Below, piece by piece: positions 6,659 through 13,987 of a DNA stretch of 15,053 bases. This DNA comes from UM-FILTER-38-24 sp041663205 (GTDB lineage Bacteria > Patescibacteriota > Gracilibacteria > UBA1369 > LOWO2-01-FULL-3). Numbering within the stretch: the stretch's first letter is position 1; every line of letters begins with the position of its first letter. A program made the position numbers and the translations under genes. The stretch covers positions 1-15,053 of the forward strand of contig JBAZQZ010000018.1 of assembly GCA_041663205.1 (NCBI GenBank). Direction: 5' to 3'. The notes under the pieces were generated by a model. The model ran no database searches. It saw nothing but the letters and a program-made list of their open reading frames with translations, and was not told the origin of the DNA.

Positions 6659-7147
6659 CTACCCATTCCTCTCATCATCCGCATACACATGCATATATTC
6701 GGACTTATCATAATTATAAATTTCATCCGGTTTGAAAAATCTTTTCACTTCTTTTTCAGCATTTTCAATACTGTCTGACGCATGTATGACATTGCAAGAA
6801 ACACTCATCGCGTAGTCTCCGCGGATAGATCCGCCCTCAGCCTCGCGAGCTTTCGTAATTCCGGTAATTTTCCTCACCGCCTCCACGACCCCAAGCCCTT
6901 CCCAACACATCGCAATTACAGGCGTGGACTGCATAAATTTCGCAAGTCCCGGAAAAAACGGTTTCTCAGCCAAATGCGCATAATGCTCACGAAGCACCGC
7001 CTCATCAAGCGTCATCATTTTCATACCGACGAGTTTCAGCCCCTTGCGTTCAAACCTCTCGGTAATAAGCCCGACAAGACTGCGCTGAATCGCATCCGGC
7101 TTAATCAAAACCAACGTTCTCTCCCCGACTCCATTATTGTTAGCCAT
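6659..7147 (-). CDS. ndk: Nucleoside diphosphate kinase
   Basis: This 162-aa enzyme transfers the gamma-phosphate of ATP to other NDPs and dNDPs through a phosphohistidine. Seen are TLVLIKPDAIQR (11-22) with the nucleotide-site lysine K16, HYAHLAEKPFFPGL (55-68), the Thr/Arg phosphate-binding stretch near TGITKAREAEGGSIRGDYA (95-113), and the active-site NVIHASDS with phospho-accepting H122. The family usually has 130-155 residues; the small excess is a short N-terminal MANNNGVGE and a hydrophilic tail. It is the first gene of the minus-strand cluster, with a good promoter 28 bp upstream and a predicted leader of about 21 nt. No Shine-Dalgarno site. Grouping with transketolase and PRPP synthetase ties it to nucleotide supply. 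Confidence 0.97.
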   Translation of the reverse strand: MANNNGVGERTLVLIKPDAIQRSLVGLITERFERKGLKLVGMKMMTLDEAVLREHYAHLAEKPFFPGLAKFMQSTPVIAMCWEGLGVVEAVRKITGITKAREAEGGSIRGDYAMSVSCNVIHASDSIENAEKEVKRFFKPDEIYNYDKSEYMHVYADDERNG

Positions 7148-7174
7148 AATATTTTTTGTTAAAAAAGCACTGGC

Positions 7175-7203
7175 ATTCTATATCCGAGCCTGAATTAAGA
7201 CAA
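7175..7203 (-). promoter_or_regulatory. Promoter of the ndk-transketolase cluster
   Basis: On the minus strand, -35 TTGTCT (7203-7198), a 17-bp spacer and -10 TAGAAT (7180-7175) are seen. The predicted start is near 7168. It is divergent from the promoter at 7222-7250, with 18 bp between the two -35 boxes. Confidence 0.55.
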
Positions 7204-7221
7204 TATCTTTTGGGGAACCCA

Positions 7222-7250
7222 TTGCCAACCCCTTAACTTAATGGTAAAAT
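7222..7250 (+). promoter_or_regulatory. Extended -10 promoter of the FHA-like orphan gene
   Basis: A -35 TTGCCA (7222-7227), a 17-bp spacer ending in TGG, and a -10 TAAAAT (7245-7250) are seen. The predicted start near 7257 gives a leader of about 18 nt. Confidence 0.6.
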
Positions 7251-7274
7251 CCGCCTCCAATAACGTAGAGACAA

Positions 7275-8315
7275 ATGCCAAACGAAAAACCGGAAGCCCC
7301 GGACCTCTTCTTCCCGGGCGCACCGGCCACACCACGCACACCACGCACACCGACCACACCACGCACCCCGGCCGCCCCCTCACACACTGTCCTTCTCTCC
7401 GGAATAAATAGCGCAATAAAGGCAACACTAAACCCAGAAACCCCCGAAACCGCGCTTCTCGCAAACAGTGAAACAGTCGGCAACCACCTCCGCAATCTGC
7501 CGGAAAAAGATTTCCGCGAATTCGCGGGAAAATTATTGGAACTGCGAATAAACACACTTATAGACAACAAAGAACCCAAAAATCCACCCCCGAAAAACAG
7601 AGTAAAAGCCGAACTAATCCCTTTCCTGTCAGCACACAAATCTCAAGCATTACGAGAAATGGCTCCGCACATGGCCGCAAGAATTTCACTGATTGAAAAC
7701 TCTGCGGAAGTGACACAAGCCCCGCTGGAATTCATTGAAAACATGATTTTGCTTTCACGCCTCTACCATTTAAGAGGAATAAACATGGTAAACCCGGGAA
7801 GCGATCCGCTAAGAATAAATTCACTCCCGCTAAAAGAAGGAAGAGCATACATAATAAACCTCCCGGGAAAAGAACACGTCCAAATAACAATAAATCAAGG
7901 AAACACTGTAATCACAGCCCAAAACGGCTACCGGGCTATTCTCCAAGAAAACATCGTTTACATAATAGGAAGAGTCTCGGCACATTCACTCCCGATAAAA
8001 CATTCGGACAAAACATTTGACCAAATATGGCCCCCCGAAACGGCGCAAATCCTTCCGGGATTCGGAATAAACACACAAATATCTCGCGGAGGAATAGGCC
8101 TGGAAGTAAAACAAGAAAGACTGTCCATCTACGATCGCGTCTCAAAAAACAGCTTCAGTTTCCAAGAAACCGAATTGCCGCAAGACCAAGAGTCAATTCC
8201 CGGAGCCACAAAAGACATAGGCTCATACCATTCCGCCGTAATGCGAAACCACCTCGGCGACTCCGTCCTCGGCTCTGCAAAGTGGGACAAGATAGAAGAA
8301 AACCCAAATAACTAG
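7275..8315 (+). CDS. Hypothetical protein with Pro-rich N-terminus and FHA-like region
   Basis: This 346-aa protein has no overall match that I recognise. Residues 1-36 are a Pro/Thr/Ala/Arg linker (TPRTPRTPTTPRTPAAP). Residues about 40-180 are predominantly helical and charged. Residues about 195-300 look like a beta-rich domain with the spaced signature of a forkhead-associated (FHA) domain: IIGR (G232, R233), ISRG (S270, R271) and YDRVSKNSF (D287, S290, N292), matching the usual GR...SR.H...D..S.NGT pattern. The SR.H histidine is replaced by glycine and NGT reads NSF, so phosphopeptide binding is uncertain. The tail is hydrophilic. There is no signal peptide or membrane span. A weak GAGA lies about 7 nt before the ATG. 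It has its own promoter, divergent from ndk, and ends in TAG before two tRNAs on the other strand. The FHA call is inference from motif spacing. Confidence 0.8.
   Translation: MPNEKPEAPDLFFPGAPATPRTPRTPTTPRTPAAPSHTVLLSGINSAIKATLNPETPETALLANSETVGNHLRNLPEKDFREFAGKLLELRINTLIDNKEPKNPPPKNRVKAELIPFLSAHKSQALREMAPHMAARISLIENSAEVTQAPLEFIENMILLSRLYHLRGINMVNPGSDPLRINSLPLKEGRAYIINLPGKEHVQITINQGNTVITAQNGYRAILQENIVYIIGRVSAHSLPIKHSDKTFDQIWPPETAQILPGFGINTQISRGGIGLEVKQERLSIYDRVSKNSFSFQETELPQDQESIPGATKDIGSYHSAVMRNHLGDSVLGSAKWDKIEENPNN
7331..7366 (+). repeat. Four 9-bp tandem repeats encoding a TPR-type (Thr-Pro-Arg) linker
   Basis: Units ACCACGCAC occur at 7331, 7340 and 7358, with a variant ACCGACCAC at 7349. 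They keep the reading frame and encode Thr-Pro-Arg triplets in the flexible N-terminus of the orphan protein. Expansion by replication slippage is likely. Confidence 0.8.
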
Positions 8316-8339
8316 CCTAAAATTGCTTCAATATTTTTC

Positions 8340-8415
8340 TGGAGGCGCCACCCGGATTCGAACCGAGGAATAACGGTTTTGCAAACCGCTGCCTTAACCA
8401 CTTGGCCATGGCGCC
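8340..8415 (-). tRNA. tRNA-Cys (anticodon GCA)
   Basis: On the minus strand, acceptor GGCGCCA pairs with TGGCGCC, followed by discriminator U (a cysteine identity base) and an encoded CCA. The D arm is GCC...GGC. The anticodon stem GCGGT/ACCGT encloses TTGCAAA, giving GCA. The T arm is CTCGG-TTCGAAT-CCGGG. It lies 72 bp downstream of tRNA-Trp on the same strand, probably in one transcript. Confidence 0.97.
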
Positions 8416-8487
8416 CTAATCTGATTTTCAAAACCTACCCCACAAGCCCAACCCTACAAACCACCTCTGCCAACCCAACCCAACATC

Positions 8488-8562
8488 TGGCAGGCCCAAG
8501 AGGATTTGAACCCCTACTAACGGTTTTGGAGACCGCTGTGCTACCATTGACACCATGAGCCT
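8488..8562 (-). tRNA. tRNA-Trp (anticodon CCA)
   Basis: On the minus strand, acceptor AGGCTCA pairs with TGGGCCT, with discriminator G (a tryptophan identity base) and an encoded CCA. The anticodon stem GCGGT/ACCGT encloses CTCCAAA, giving CCA, which reads UGG only. The T arm is AGGGG-TTCAAAT-CCTCT. It is the first gene after the promoter at 8587-8615. Confidence 0.97.
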
Positions 8563-8586
8563 ATGTATTCTCATACCGCGGGAGAA

Positions 8587-8615
8587 ACTATACCAAAACA
8601 AGCCCCTTTCGCCAA
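8587..8615 (-). promoter_or_regulatory. Promoter of tRNA-Trp and tRNA-Cys
   Basis: On the minus strand, -35 TTGGCG (8615-8610), a 17-bp spacer ending TGG and -10 TATAGT (8592-8587) are seen. The predicted start near 8580 leaves about 18 nt before mature tRNA-Trp. Confidence 0.6.
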
Positions 8616-8642
8616 ATAGTTTTCTTCTTTTGAAATTTCCTG

Positions 8643-10130
8643 CTATTTTTTAGAAGCTTTCGCTTCCACTTTCTCCACCGAAAGTTTACATTTATTGGTA
8701 AATTTGATTCCTGCGGGAATCACACCTGTCAAAACTGCGAATCCATTTTTAGCCTTTATCTCGCCATCCGGAGACTCTTTTCCAAGACGTAAAACTTGAT
8801 TTGGCGCGACAGAAACCGCCTTTTCATTAACAGTTAATTTCGCCCCCGCGGTCCCTCCATCCAAAATAATTTCACCACCGCCATTCAAATCCACTGTCAC
8901 TTTTTTAAGAGTTTCGTTTTCTCCAAGTTTAAATTCTTTTTCAAGAACAATCCCGTCTTTGGCCGAATCAAGCGCTTTAGCATCTTTTACAGTATCTGCA
9001 AATTTTTCGTCAAATTTTTCATAAACAGGTCCCATCTGCGGCAACCCTGTCATATCAACCACATCTTTATTTGCATGATAAGCCGAATTTTTGAGCCCTT
9101 GGCTAAGAGAATCAAACATTTTTTTAGATCCTGCGATATCGGGCAAATCAGCAAAAACGTCGGAATTCCCCAGTCCAAGTTTCTCTCCAAACCCGAGCGC
9201 CGAAAAAATCCACTGCGCAAGCACCGCAGTAAAACCATCTCCTTTCAAAACATCCGCAAATTTCACCCCAAGCGCTTTCATTATTTTCCCGACTTTCGTT
9301 CTCTCCATAAGCGCAATTTTCGCCTCAACACTCGGAAGCTCTTCATCTTTTTTTGCAACCTCCACAGCCTTCGCCCCATCCACTGCATCCGGCTGCTTAT
9401 CTGCAAACGCCTTGTAAGCCGTTTCGAATGCATCAACCCCCGCCATCTCCACAACAAAGCCCCCTGCAGAATCAAATTTAAAATCCACCCCAATCTTCTC
9501 TCCGGCAAACGGTTTCCCCTCTTCAGTTTTCAAAAATTCCTTCAAATGTTTATATTTAACATCAAAATCCGCCTTGGCTTTTTTTATAAAACTATTTGCA
9601 AGAACTACGGACAGACTTCTCACCGCGCTTTTTTCCAACACTCCTGCATTTTCTTCAGTTATCCCAAACACACCATTAAGTCCGGAAAAATTCACACCAG
9701 AATCAACTAATTTCTTATGAATCAAGGCATAAAGGCTCGTATTATCATTAAGGTTATTAAGAGCATCAAAATCAGGAGTTGAAACACTGACAACTTTCTG
9801 AAATTCCGCTCCGGCAATCTTTCCCACCTGCTCCAAGCATCCCCTAAGAGAATTCGCTTTATCTGAAACACTTTGAATTTCCGCTTGCAGCGCAGCCAAA
9901 TCCTTTCCCGTCACCGCCTTCACCGCCTCACGAATTTCGGCAGGCACTTTCACCGCTTCCGGCACCGCAGGCACAGCAGGCGCAACAGGCGCACCAGGCG
10001 CAGCTTTCACTGCCGTCGGAAGAACAGGCGCAGCCGGAGCCGCCGGCGCAACAGGCGCAACTTCCGCCCTCCTCCCCACCACTCTCCTTTCTTTGACACT
10101 AAATTTTTCTACGAATTGAAATTTATGCAT
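8643..10130 (-). CDS. Large Ala/Pro-rich hypothetical protein (495 aa)
   Basis: I do not recognise this protein. A basic N-terminus (MHKFQFVEKFSVKERRVVGRR) leads into an Ala/Pro/Val linker (about 22-65, repeated APVAPAAPAAP units). Residues about 66-400 are mostly helical and rich in Lys, Ala, Asp and Glu; one stretch with LAQWIFSALGFGEKLGLG is the only strongly apolar part. Residues about 405-485 are beta-rich: VTVDLNGGGEIILDGGTAG, LTVNEKAVSVAPNQVLRLG, then FAVLTGVIPAGIKFTN. The end is Lys-rich (VEKVEAKASKK). No signal peptide or clear membrane span is seen. The start is the ATG after an A-rich leader without a Shine-Dalgarno site, about 30 nt from a strong promoter. It lies downstream of the M16 peptidase gene on the same strand (148 bp gap) but is probably transcribed alone. 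The Pro/Ala linker resembles that of the orphan at 7275 in style only. Confidence 0.85.
   Translation of the reverse strand: MHKFQFVEKFSVKERRVVGRRAEVAPVAPAAPAAPVLPTAVKAAPGAPVAPAVPAVPEAVKVPAEIREAVKAVTGKDLAALQAEIQSVSDKANSLRGCLEQVGKIAGAEFQKVVSVSTPDFDALNNLNDNTSLYALIHKKLVDSGVNFSGLNGVFGITEENAGVLEKSAVRSLSVVLANSFIKKAKADFDVKYKHLKEFLKTEEGKPFAGEKIGVDFKFDSAGGFVVEMAGVDAFETAYKAFADKQPDAVDGAKAVEVAKKDEELPSVEAKIALMERTKVGKIMKALGVKFADVLKGDGFTAVLAQWIFSALGFGEKLGLGNSDVFADLPDIAGSKKMFDSLSQGLKNSAYHANKDVVDMTGLPQMGPVYEKFDEKFADTVKDAKALDSAKDGIVLEKEFKLGENETLKKVTVDLNGGGEIILDGGTAGAKLTVNEKAVSVAPNQVLRLGKESPDGEIKAKNGFAVLTGVIPAGIKFTNKCKLSVEKVEAKASKK
9959..10062 (-). repeat. In-frame Ala/Pro-coding imperfect repeats
   Basis: Short GC-rich units of the type CAGGCGCA recur irregularly on the plus strand and encode Ala-Pro-Val/Ala triplets in the N-terminal linker of the 495-aa protein. 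The units are irregular in length and in frame, so this is a low-complexity coding repeat. Confidence 0.7.
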
Positions 10131-10166
10131 ATTTTTGTTTTTATTTTTATTTACCTATATCGAACA

Positions 10167-10195
10167 ATTATACCAAAAATCCGCCCCAGAAGCAA
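10167..10195 (-). promoter_or_regulatory. Strong extended -10 promoter of the 495-aa protein gene
   Basis: On the minus strand, -35 TTGCTT (10195-10190), a 17-bp spacer ending TGG and a perfect -10 TATAAT (10172-10167) are seen. The predicted start near 10160 gives a leader of about 30 nt. It is among the best consensus matches in the window. Confidence 0.7.
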
Positions 10196-10278
10196 TCAAA
10201 AGCAACCATTCAAAAGCAAAACCGACATCAAAAAAAATTTATAAAGATTCTACTTAAATTTTCCCTCACACACCGCCC

Positions 10279-11544
10279 CTACAACCCCTCCGCCATTTTC
10301 TCAAATCTCGCCTTGTCGTCGTAAGGCCCTATTATCGCAATCTTCAAGCAATCCCGTTTGAACAAATCGCGCGCAACCCTCATCACGTCTGTAACCGTCA
10401 CCGCCGTAACCGCCTTCGCGATCTCCTCCGGCAATTTTGCGTCGTCATGCAAAAGTTCATATTTCCCTAACAAATGCGCAAATTCCTCACTATCTTCAAG
10501 CCCCAAAACCATTTTCCCTTTCACGTAAGCCTTCGCCTTTTCAAGCTCATCCTCCGGCACCCCGTCATCCCGCAAACGACGATATTCCTCGATAATTCCC
10601 TTCACTGCGTCATCAATTCTCGTCAAATCCACGCCCGCATTCGTCACAATCGCCCCGCCATCCATGTAATCATCTGTCGTCGTATGAATATAATAAGCCA
10701 ATCCCTTCGCCTCACGCACTCCCAAAAACATGCGACTGCTCATATTTCCGCCCAAAATTACTGACAAAACTTTTAAAGCCCAATGATCTTTATGCGTTTC
10801 CTGATACCCCGAAAATCCCACAGCCACATGCGCCTGTTCGGTCTTTTTCTCTCTCAATGAAACCTCCTCGCCCTTGCCCGAAACCAACGGCAAAAATTCA
10901 AAAGCCTTTTTCCCGTCCGGCATAACAAAATATTTTTTCACCAGCTCCAAAGCCTTCTCTTCATCAACATTTCCGACAACCGCAATCACCGTATTTTCAG
11001 GCGTATAAAGTTGTTTTTTATAATTCACAAAATCCTCGTGCATCACGCCACCGATAACATCCTTAGTCCCGATTTGGTCCCACCCAAGCGGTTGATCGCC
11101 AAAAACAAGCCTCTCAAAATCCCATCCGATTTGATACATCGGCGTGTCCTGATACATATTATATTCCTCCAAAATCACCCCGCGCTCCTTCTCGATTTCC
11201 TCTTGTTTAAACGTAGAATGAAGCATCATGTCCGACAAAACATCGCACGCGATTTCCATATTTTCAATCCCGATTTTCACATAATATCCGGCATATTCCT
11301 TGCCTGTGAAAGCGTTAAATTCCCCGCCGACACTGTCGATCGCCTCCGAAACCTGTTTCGTATCTTTATATTTTTTCGCGCCCTTAAAAAACATGTGCTC
11401 AAGAAAGTGAGAAAGCCCTCTTTGCTCAAGCGTTTCATAACGACTCCCCGCCCCGACAAGCACAAGCACCGTCACCGACTGCGTCCCCAAAATCCTATTT
11501 GTGATGATCCTAAGCCCATTCCCCAGTTTTGTTTTTTTGTACAT
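10279..11544 (-). CDS. M16 family zinc metallopeptidase
   Basis: This 421-aa protein is a pitrilysin/processing-peptidase (M16) family member. The inverted zinc motif HFLEH (H46, E49, H50) lies in GLSHFLEHMFFKG. The third ligand is E127 in ERGVILEEYNMYQD, at the HxxEH-x76-E spacing known for active members. GGEFNAFTGKEYAGYYVKI (74-92) is the usual strand pair near the active site. The C-terminal half carries GLAYYIHTTTDDYMDGG with the typical tyrosine region. The length fits the single-repeat (M16B-like) bacterial proteins that work as dimers, so it appears catalytically competent. No signal peptide is visible, so it is probably cytoplasmic. Substrates are unknown; family members degrade or process peptides. 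It is transcribed divergently from the penicillin-binding protein gene with 75 bp between them. ATG 11544 has no Shine-Dalgarno site. Confidence 0.95.
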   Translation of the reverse strand: MYKKTKLGNGLRIITNRILGTQSVTVLVLVGAGSRYETLEQRGLSHFLEHMFFKGAKKYKDTKQVSEAIDSVGGEFNAFTGKEYAGYYVKIGIENMEIACDVLSDMMLHSTFKQEEIEKERGVILEEYNMYQDTPMYQIGWDFERLVFGDQPLGWDQIGTKDVIGGVMHEDFVNYKKQLYTPENTVIAVVGNVDEEKALELVKKYFVMPDGKKAFEFLPLVSGKGEEVSLREKKTEQAHVAVGFSGYQETHKDHWALKVLSVILGGNMSSRMFLGVREAKGLAYYIHTTTDDYMDGGAIVTNAGVDLTRIDDAVKGIIEEYRRLRDDGVPEDELEKAKAYVKGKMVLGLEDSEEFAHLLGKYELLHDDAKLPEEIAKAVTAVTVTDVMRVARDLFKRDCLKIAIIGPYDDKARFEKMAEGL

Positions 11545-11582
11545 CTTTATAATTTTTAATAATGAAAATATCGAAACTGCTA

Positions 11583-11592
11583 TGCTATAATA
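11583..11592. promoter_or_regulatory. Divergent promoter region between M16 peptidase and PBP genes
   Basis: On the plus strand TGCTATAAT (11583-11591) is an extended -10, with a predicted start near 11598 and a 22-nt leader for the PBP gene. The same bases read TATTAT on the minus strand (11592-11587), in position to serve the M16 gene with a leader of about 37 nt. Neither direction has a good -35. Confidence 0.5.
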
Positions 11593-11619
11593 CCTGCACG
11601 AAAATAAAAAAAACAGTAA

Positions 11620-13884
11620 ATGTATCCAAGAACGTCAAAGCGCATACAGATAAATAAATTCACGATTTTAATAATTTTCAGCACCGTCACAATGACGATT
11701 TTGGTGCTGAGATTATTCCAACTCCAAATTTTCGATCACGAATATTATCAAAATCTCGCAACGCAAGAACAATCCGGCTCCCTGGAGCTTCCCGCTCAAC
11801 GCGGAGAAATTCTCATAAAAGACAACAGCTCAAAAGAAGAATTCGCCCTCGCGACAAACACCACATTAAATCTGATTTTCGCTGATCCCACTCTGGTAAA
11901 AGACCCGCAATACATCTCCGAAAAGCTCATTCCGCTTTTATACAACATCGAAGACGAACGCGCCGCCGACAATGAAAGAATCGAAAAATTATCCAGAAAA
12001 CTTCCCGCAGACATAACGGAAGAAGAAAAAGAAAAACTCTTAAAACCGCTTACGGATGAGGAACTTTCAACACAATACAAAGACGGATTTCTAAAAAAAA
12101 TCTCCGAAAAAAGAAGATCGCAAATTTTGCTCGGAGAAAATGTTGAACAAGAAAATCTCGATAAATTGCAGGCGTTAAGCGCGCAAGGAATAGAAATAAA
12201 AGACAAAAATGTTTACGCGTATCCTCCGCAGATCGCAAATCCCGACGCCGTCGCCGCAAAAATCGCGCAATACGTACAAATCCCGACGAAAAAATTGGCG
12301 AAACTTCTGCAGGGCGAAAACCGCTATGTGATACTGAAAAGAAAACTTCTACCTGACGCTTCCGACGCAATCAAAAAAATGATGAAAGAAGATAAAGACA
12401 AACTTTTGGCGGGACTCGGAATGCAGGAAGAATCATTCAGGTATTATCCGGAAGGCTCTCTGGCAGCCAGTTTACTGGGTTATGTAAATCGCGAAAACAA
12501 CGGCGAATACGGAATCGAAAGCACTTTTGACACGGAACTCCGCGGAGTCGCCGGAAAATTCAATTCAAAAAAAGACTCAATGGGAAGACAAATTACCGTC
12601 GGAGACAGCATCCTTCAGCCGGCAATCGACGGTGACACAATATTGCTCACGATAGACAGATCGATTCAGTCAAAAGCCGAAGAACTGCTTGAGGCAGGCG
12701 CAAAAGAATACGACGCAGAAAGCGGACAAGCGATTGTCATGGATCCGAAAACGGGAAAAATAATGGCAATGGCGACTTACCCGACTTTCGACCCGAACAA
12801 TTACGGACAGGTTTTCAAAAAGAAAGAAATACAGTTTACGATTGAAGATATGAAAAATCTGACCCCGACAAAAACCGCCGGAATTTATTATTACTACACA
12901 CAAAAAACGGAATTGGACAGATATATAGTCTTCGAAGAAAAAGATGAAAAAGGCGACATACATTATTACAAATATGAAAATTTAATCGGCCCCGAAGTCT
13001 ACCACAACAAAATCGTTTCTTGGCCGTACGAACCCGGATCCTCGTTCAAGCCCATCGTCATGTCAATGGCGCTGGACGACGGCGACGTGACCCCAAACAC
13101 GACATACAATGATGTCGGCCCGATAAAAGTCGACTACAATAAATACACCGGCGAGTACGATTTCGAAATAAAAAATTCCACGGGATATTACGGACTGGTA
13201 AATATGAGCGTCGTCCTCGAAAAATCTTTGAACACGGGAATGACTTTTGTCGCAAAAAAAATCGGCCCCGCGCTTTTTTACAACTACCTGAAAAAATTCG
13301 GATTTCTTGATAGAACAGACATCGAAATGGACTCTGAAGCAGTCGGAAAAATCGAATATTTCGAAAACTGGACGGAATCGGAATTGGCGACTCATGCATT
13401 CGGACAAGGAATCACCATCACAATGATGCAATTGGCGCAGGCATACTGCTCTCTGGCAAACGGAGGAACAATAATGAAACCGTATTTGGTCGAAGAAATT
13501 CGTCATCCGGACGGCTCAAAAACAACTTTCGAACCGCAAGAAGTCGGCAAAGTGATTTCATCTGACACATCCTCAAAAATAACCACAATGCTCGTAAATT
13601 CAACGGAACGCGGATTCGCGACAAAAGGACAAGTCCCAGGCCATTTCGTCTCGGGAAAAACGGGAACATCGCAAACATATAAAGGTGGCCGCGCGCTCTT
13701 CGGGAAAGGAACAACCATCGGAACATTCGCAGGATTCGGCCCGATAGATGACCCGAAATTCATAATAATAATAAAATACGATTACGCAAAACAAAGCGAA
13801 TGGGGCTCCGACACCGCCGGCCCGACCTTCTCCAAACTGGCAAAATTTATTTTTGATTATCTGAATATTCCTCCGGACAAGTAG
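11620..13884 (+). CDS. Class B penicillin-binding protein (FtsI/PBP2-type transpeptidase)
   Basis: This 754-aa enzyme cross-links peptidoglycan stem peptides. A short cytoplasmic basic N-terminus precedes one membrane helix (about 14-36, TILIIFSTVTMTILVLRLF). The PBP dimerisation domain begins at ELPAQRGEILIKD (about 56-68). The transpeptidase domain has all three active-site motifs: S474-S-F-K477 in YEPGSSFKP, S536-L-N538, and K680-T-G-T in SGKTGTSQ. There is no PASTA domain and no glycosyltransferase domain. Two odd parts are seen: a charged helical stretch in the dimerisation region (about 110-180), and about 50 extra residues between FDPNNYG (390-396) and YEPGS, including a Tyr-rich IYYYYTQ. 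No Shine-Dalgarno site; the leader is A-rich. FtsI (septal) and MrdA/PBP2 (elongation) cannot be separated with certainty; the SSFK/KTGT pattern and the lack of neighbouring rodA or mraW leave it open. Confidence 0.95.
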   Translation: MYPRTSKRIQINKFTILIIFSTVTMTILVLRLFQLQIFDHEYYQNLATQEQSGSLELPAQRGEILIKDNSSKEEFALATNTTLNLIFADPTLVKDPQYISEKLIPLLYNIEDERAADNERIEKLSRKLPADITEEEKEKLLKPLTDEELSTQYKDGFLKKISEKRRSQILLGENVEQENLDKLQALSAQGIEIKDKNVYAYPPQIANPDAVAAKIAQYVQIPTKKLAKLLQGENRYVILKRKLLPDASDAIKKMMKEDKDKLLAGLGMQEESFRYYPEGSLAASLLGYVNRENNGEYGIESTFDTELRGVAGKFNSKKDSMGRQITVGDSILQPAIDGDTILLTIDRSIQSKAEELLEAGAKEYDAESGQAIVMDPKTGKIMAMATYPTFDPNNYGQVFKKKEIQFTIEDMKNLTPTKTAGIYYYYTQKTELDRYIVFEEKDEKGDIHYYKYENLIGPEVYHNKIVSWPYEPGSSFKPIVMSMALDDGDVTPNTTYNDVGPIKVDYNKYTGEYDFEIKNSTGYYGLVNMSVVLEKSLNTGMTFVAKKIGPALFYNYLKKFGFLDRTDIEMDSEAVGKIEYFENWTESELATHAFGQGITITMMQLAQAYCSLANGGTIMKPYLVEEIRHPDGSKTTFEPQEVGKVISSDTSSKITTMLVNSTERGFATKGQVPGHFVSGKTGTSQTYKGGRALFGKGTTIGTFAGFGPIDDPKFIIIIKYDYAKQSEWGSDTAGPTFSKLAKFIFDYLNIPPDK

Positions 13885-13979
13885 GCCATATCCGCGCTGT
13901 GCGCGAGCTCGTGATGTTTTATTTTCAGCATTTCTTTCTTCGCATCTCTATGTAGTCGGTGTCCGCGGAGTGCGTGCAT
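13857..13979 (-). pseudogene. Remnant of an HNH endonuclease gene 3' end
   Basis: A 40-codon open frame (ATG at 13979, TAA at 13857-13859) contains KHHELAHSADMAY, which repeats the C-terminal HHELAHSADMTY of the intact HNH gene next door. The ten codons for HHELAHSADM (13887-13916) match those at 14021-14050 in 27 of 30 bases, and all three differences are silent third positions. Upstream, the zinc cysteines and the rest of the nuclease fold are missing. Downstream, the frame runs into the PBP 3' end on the other strand. A weaker third echo, CACTCCGCGGAC (HSAD, 13961-13972), lies in another frame of the same interval. This is best read as the decayed 3' end of a former tandem paralogue; translation is unlikely. 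Confidence 0.6.
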
Positions 13980-13987
13980 CACTAGCC

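Noticed and set aside
7195..7639. Overlapping minus-strand frames of 120 and 133 codons opposite the 7275 gene
   Set aside because: They are antisense to the Pro/Thr repeat region, Gly/Val/Arg-rich through the repeat, and cover both divergent promoters.
9075..9710. 211-codon plus-strand frame
   Set aside because: It is antisense to the 495-aa gene, which has a strong promoter and a balanced composition; the plus frame is Phe/Arg/His-rich noise.
9959..10062. GC-rich recurring CAGGCGCA units, considered as a CRISPR-like or regulatory repeat array
   Set aside because: The units are irregular, in frame, and translate to an Ala/Pro linker; there are no unique spacers.
13888..13926. CGCGC-TGT-GCGCG hairpin followed by a T-rich stretch, considered as the PBP terminator
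   Set aside because: The palindromic bases are explained by the duplicated HNH codons, and the T-tract is interrupted and begins too far from the stem.
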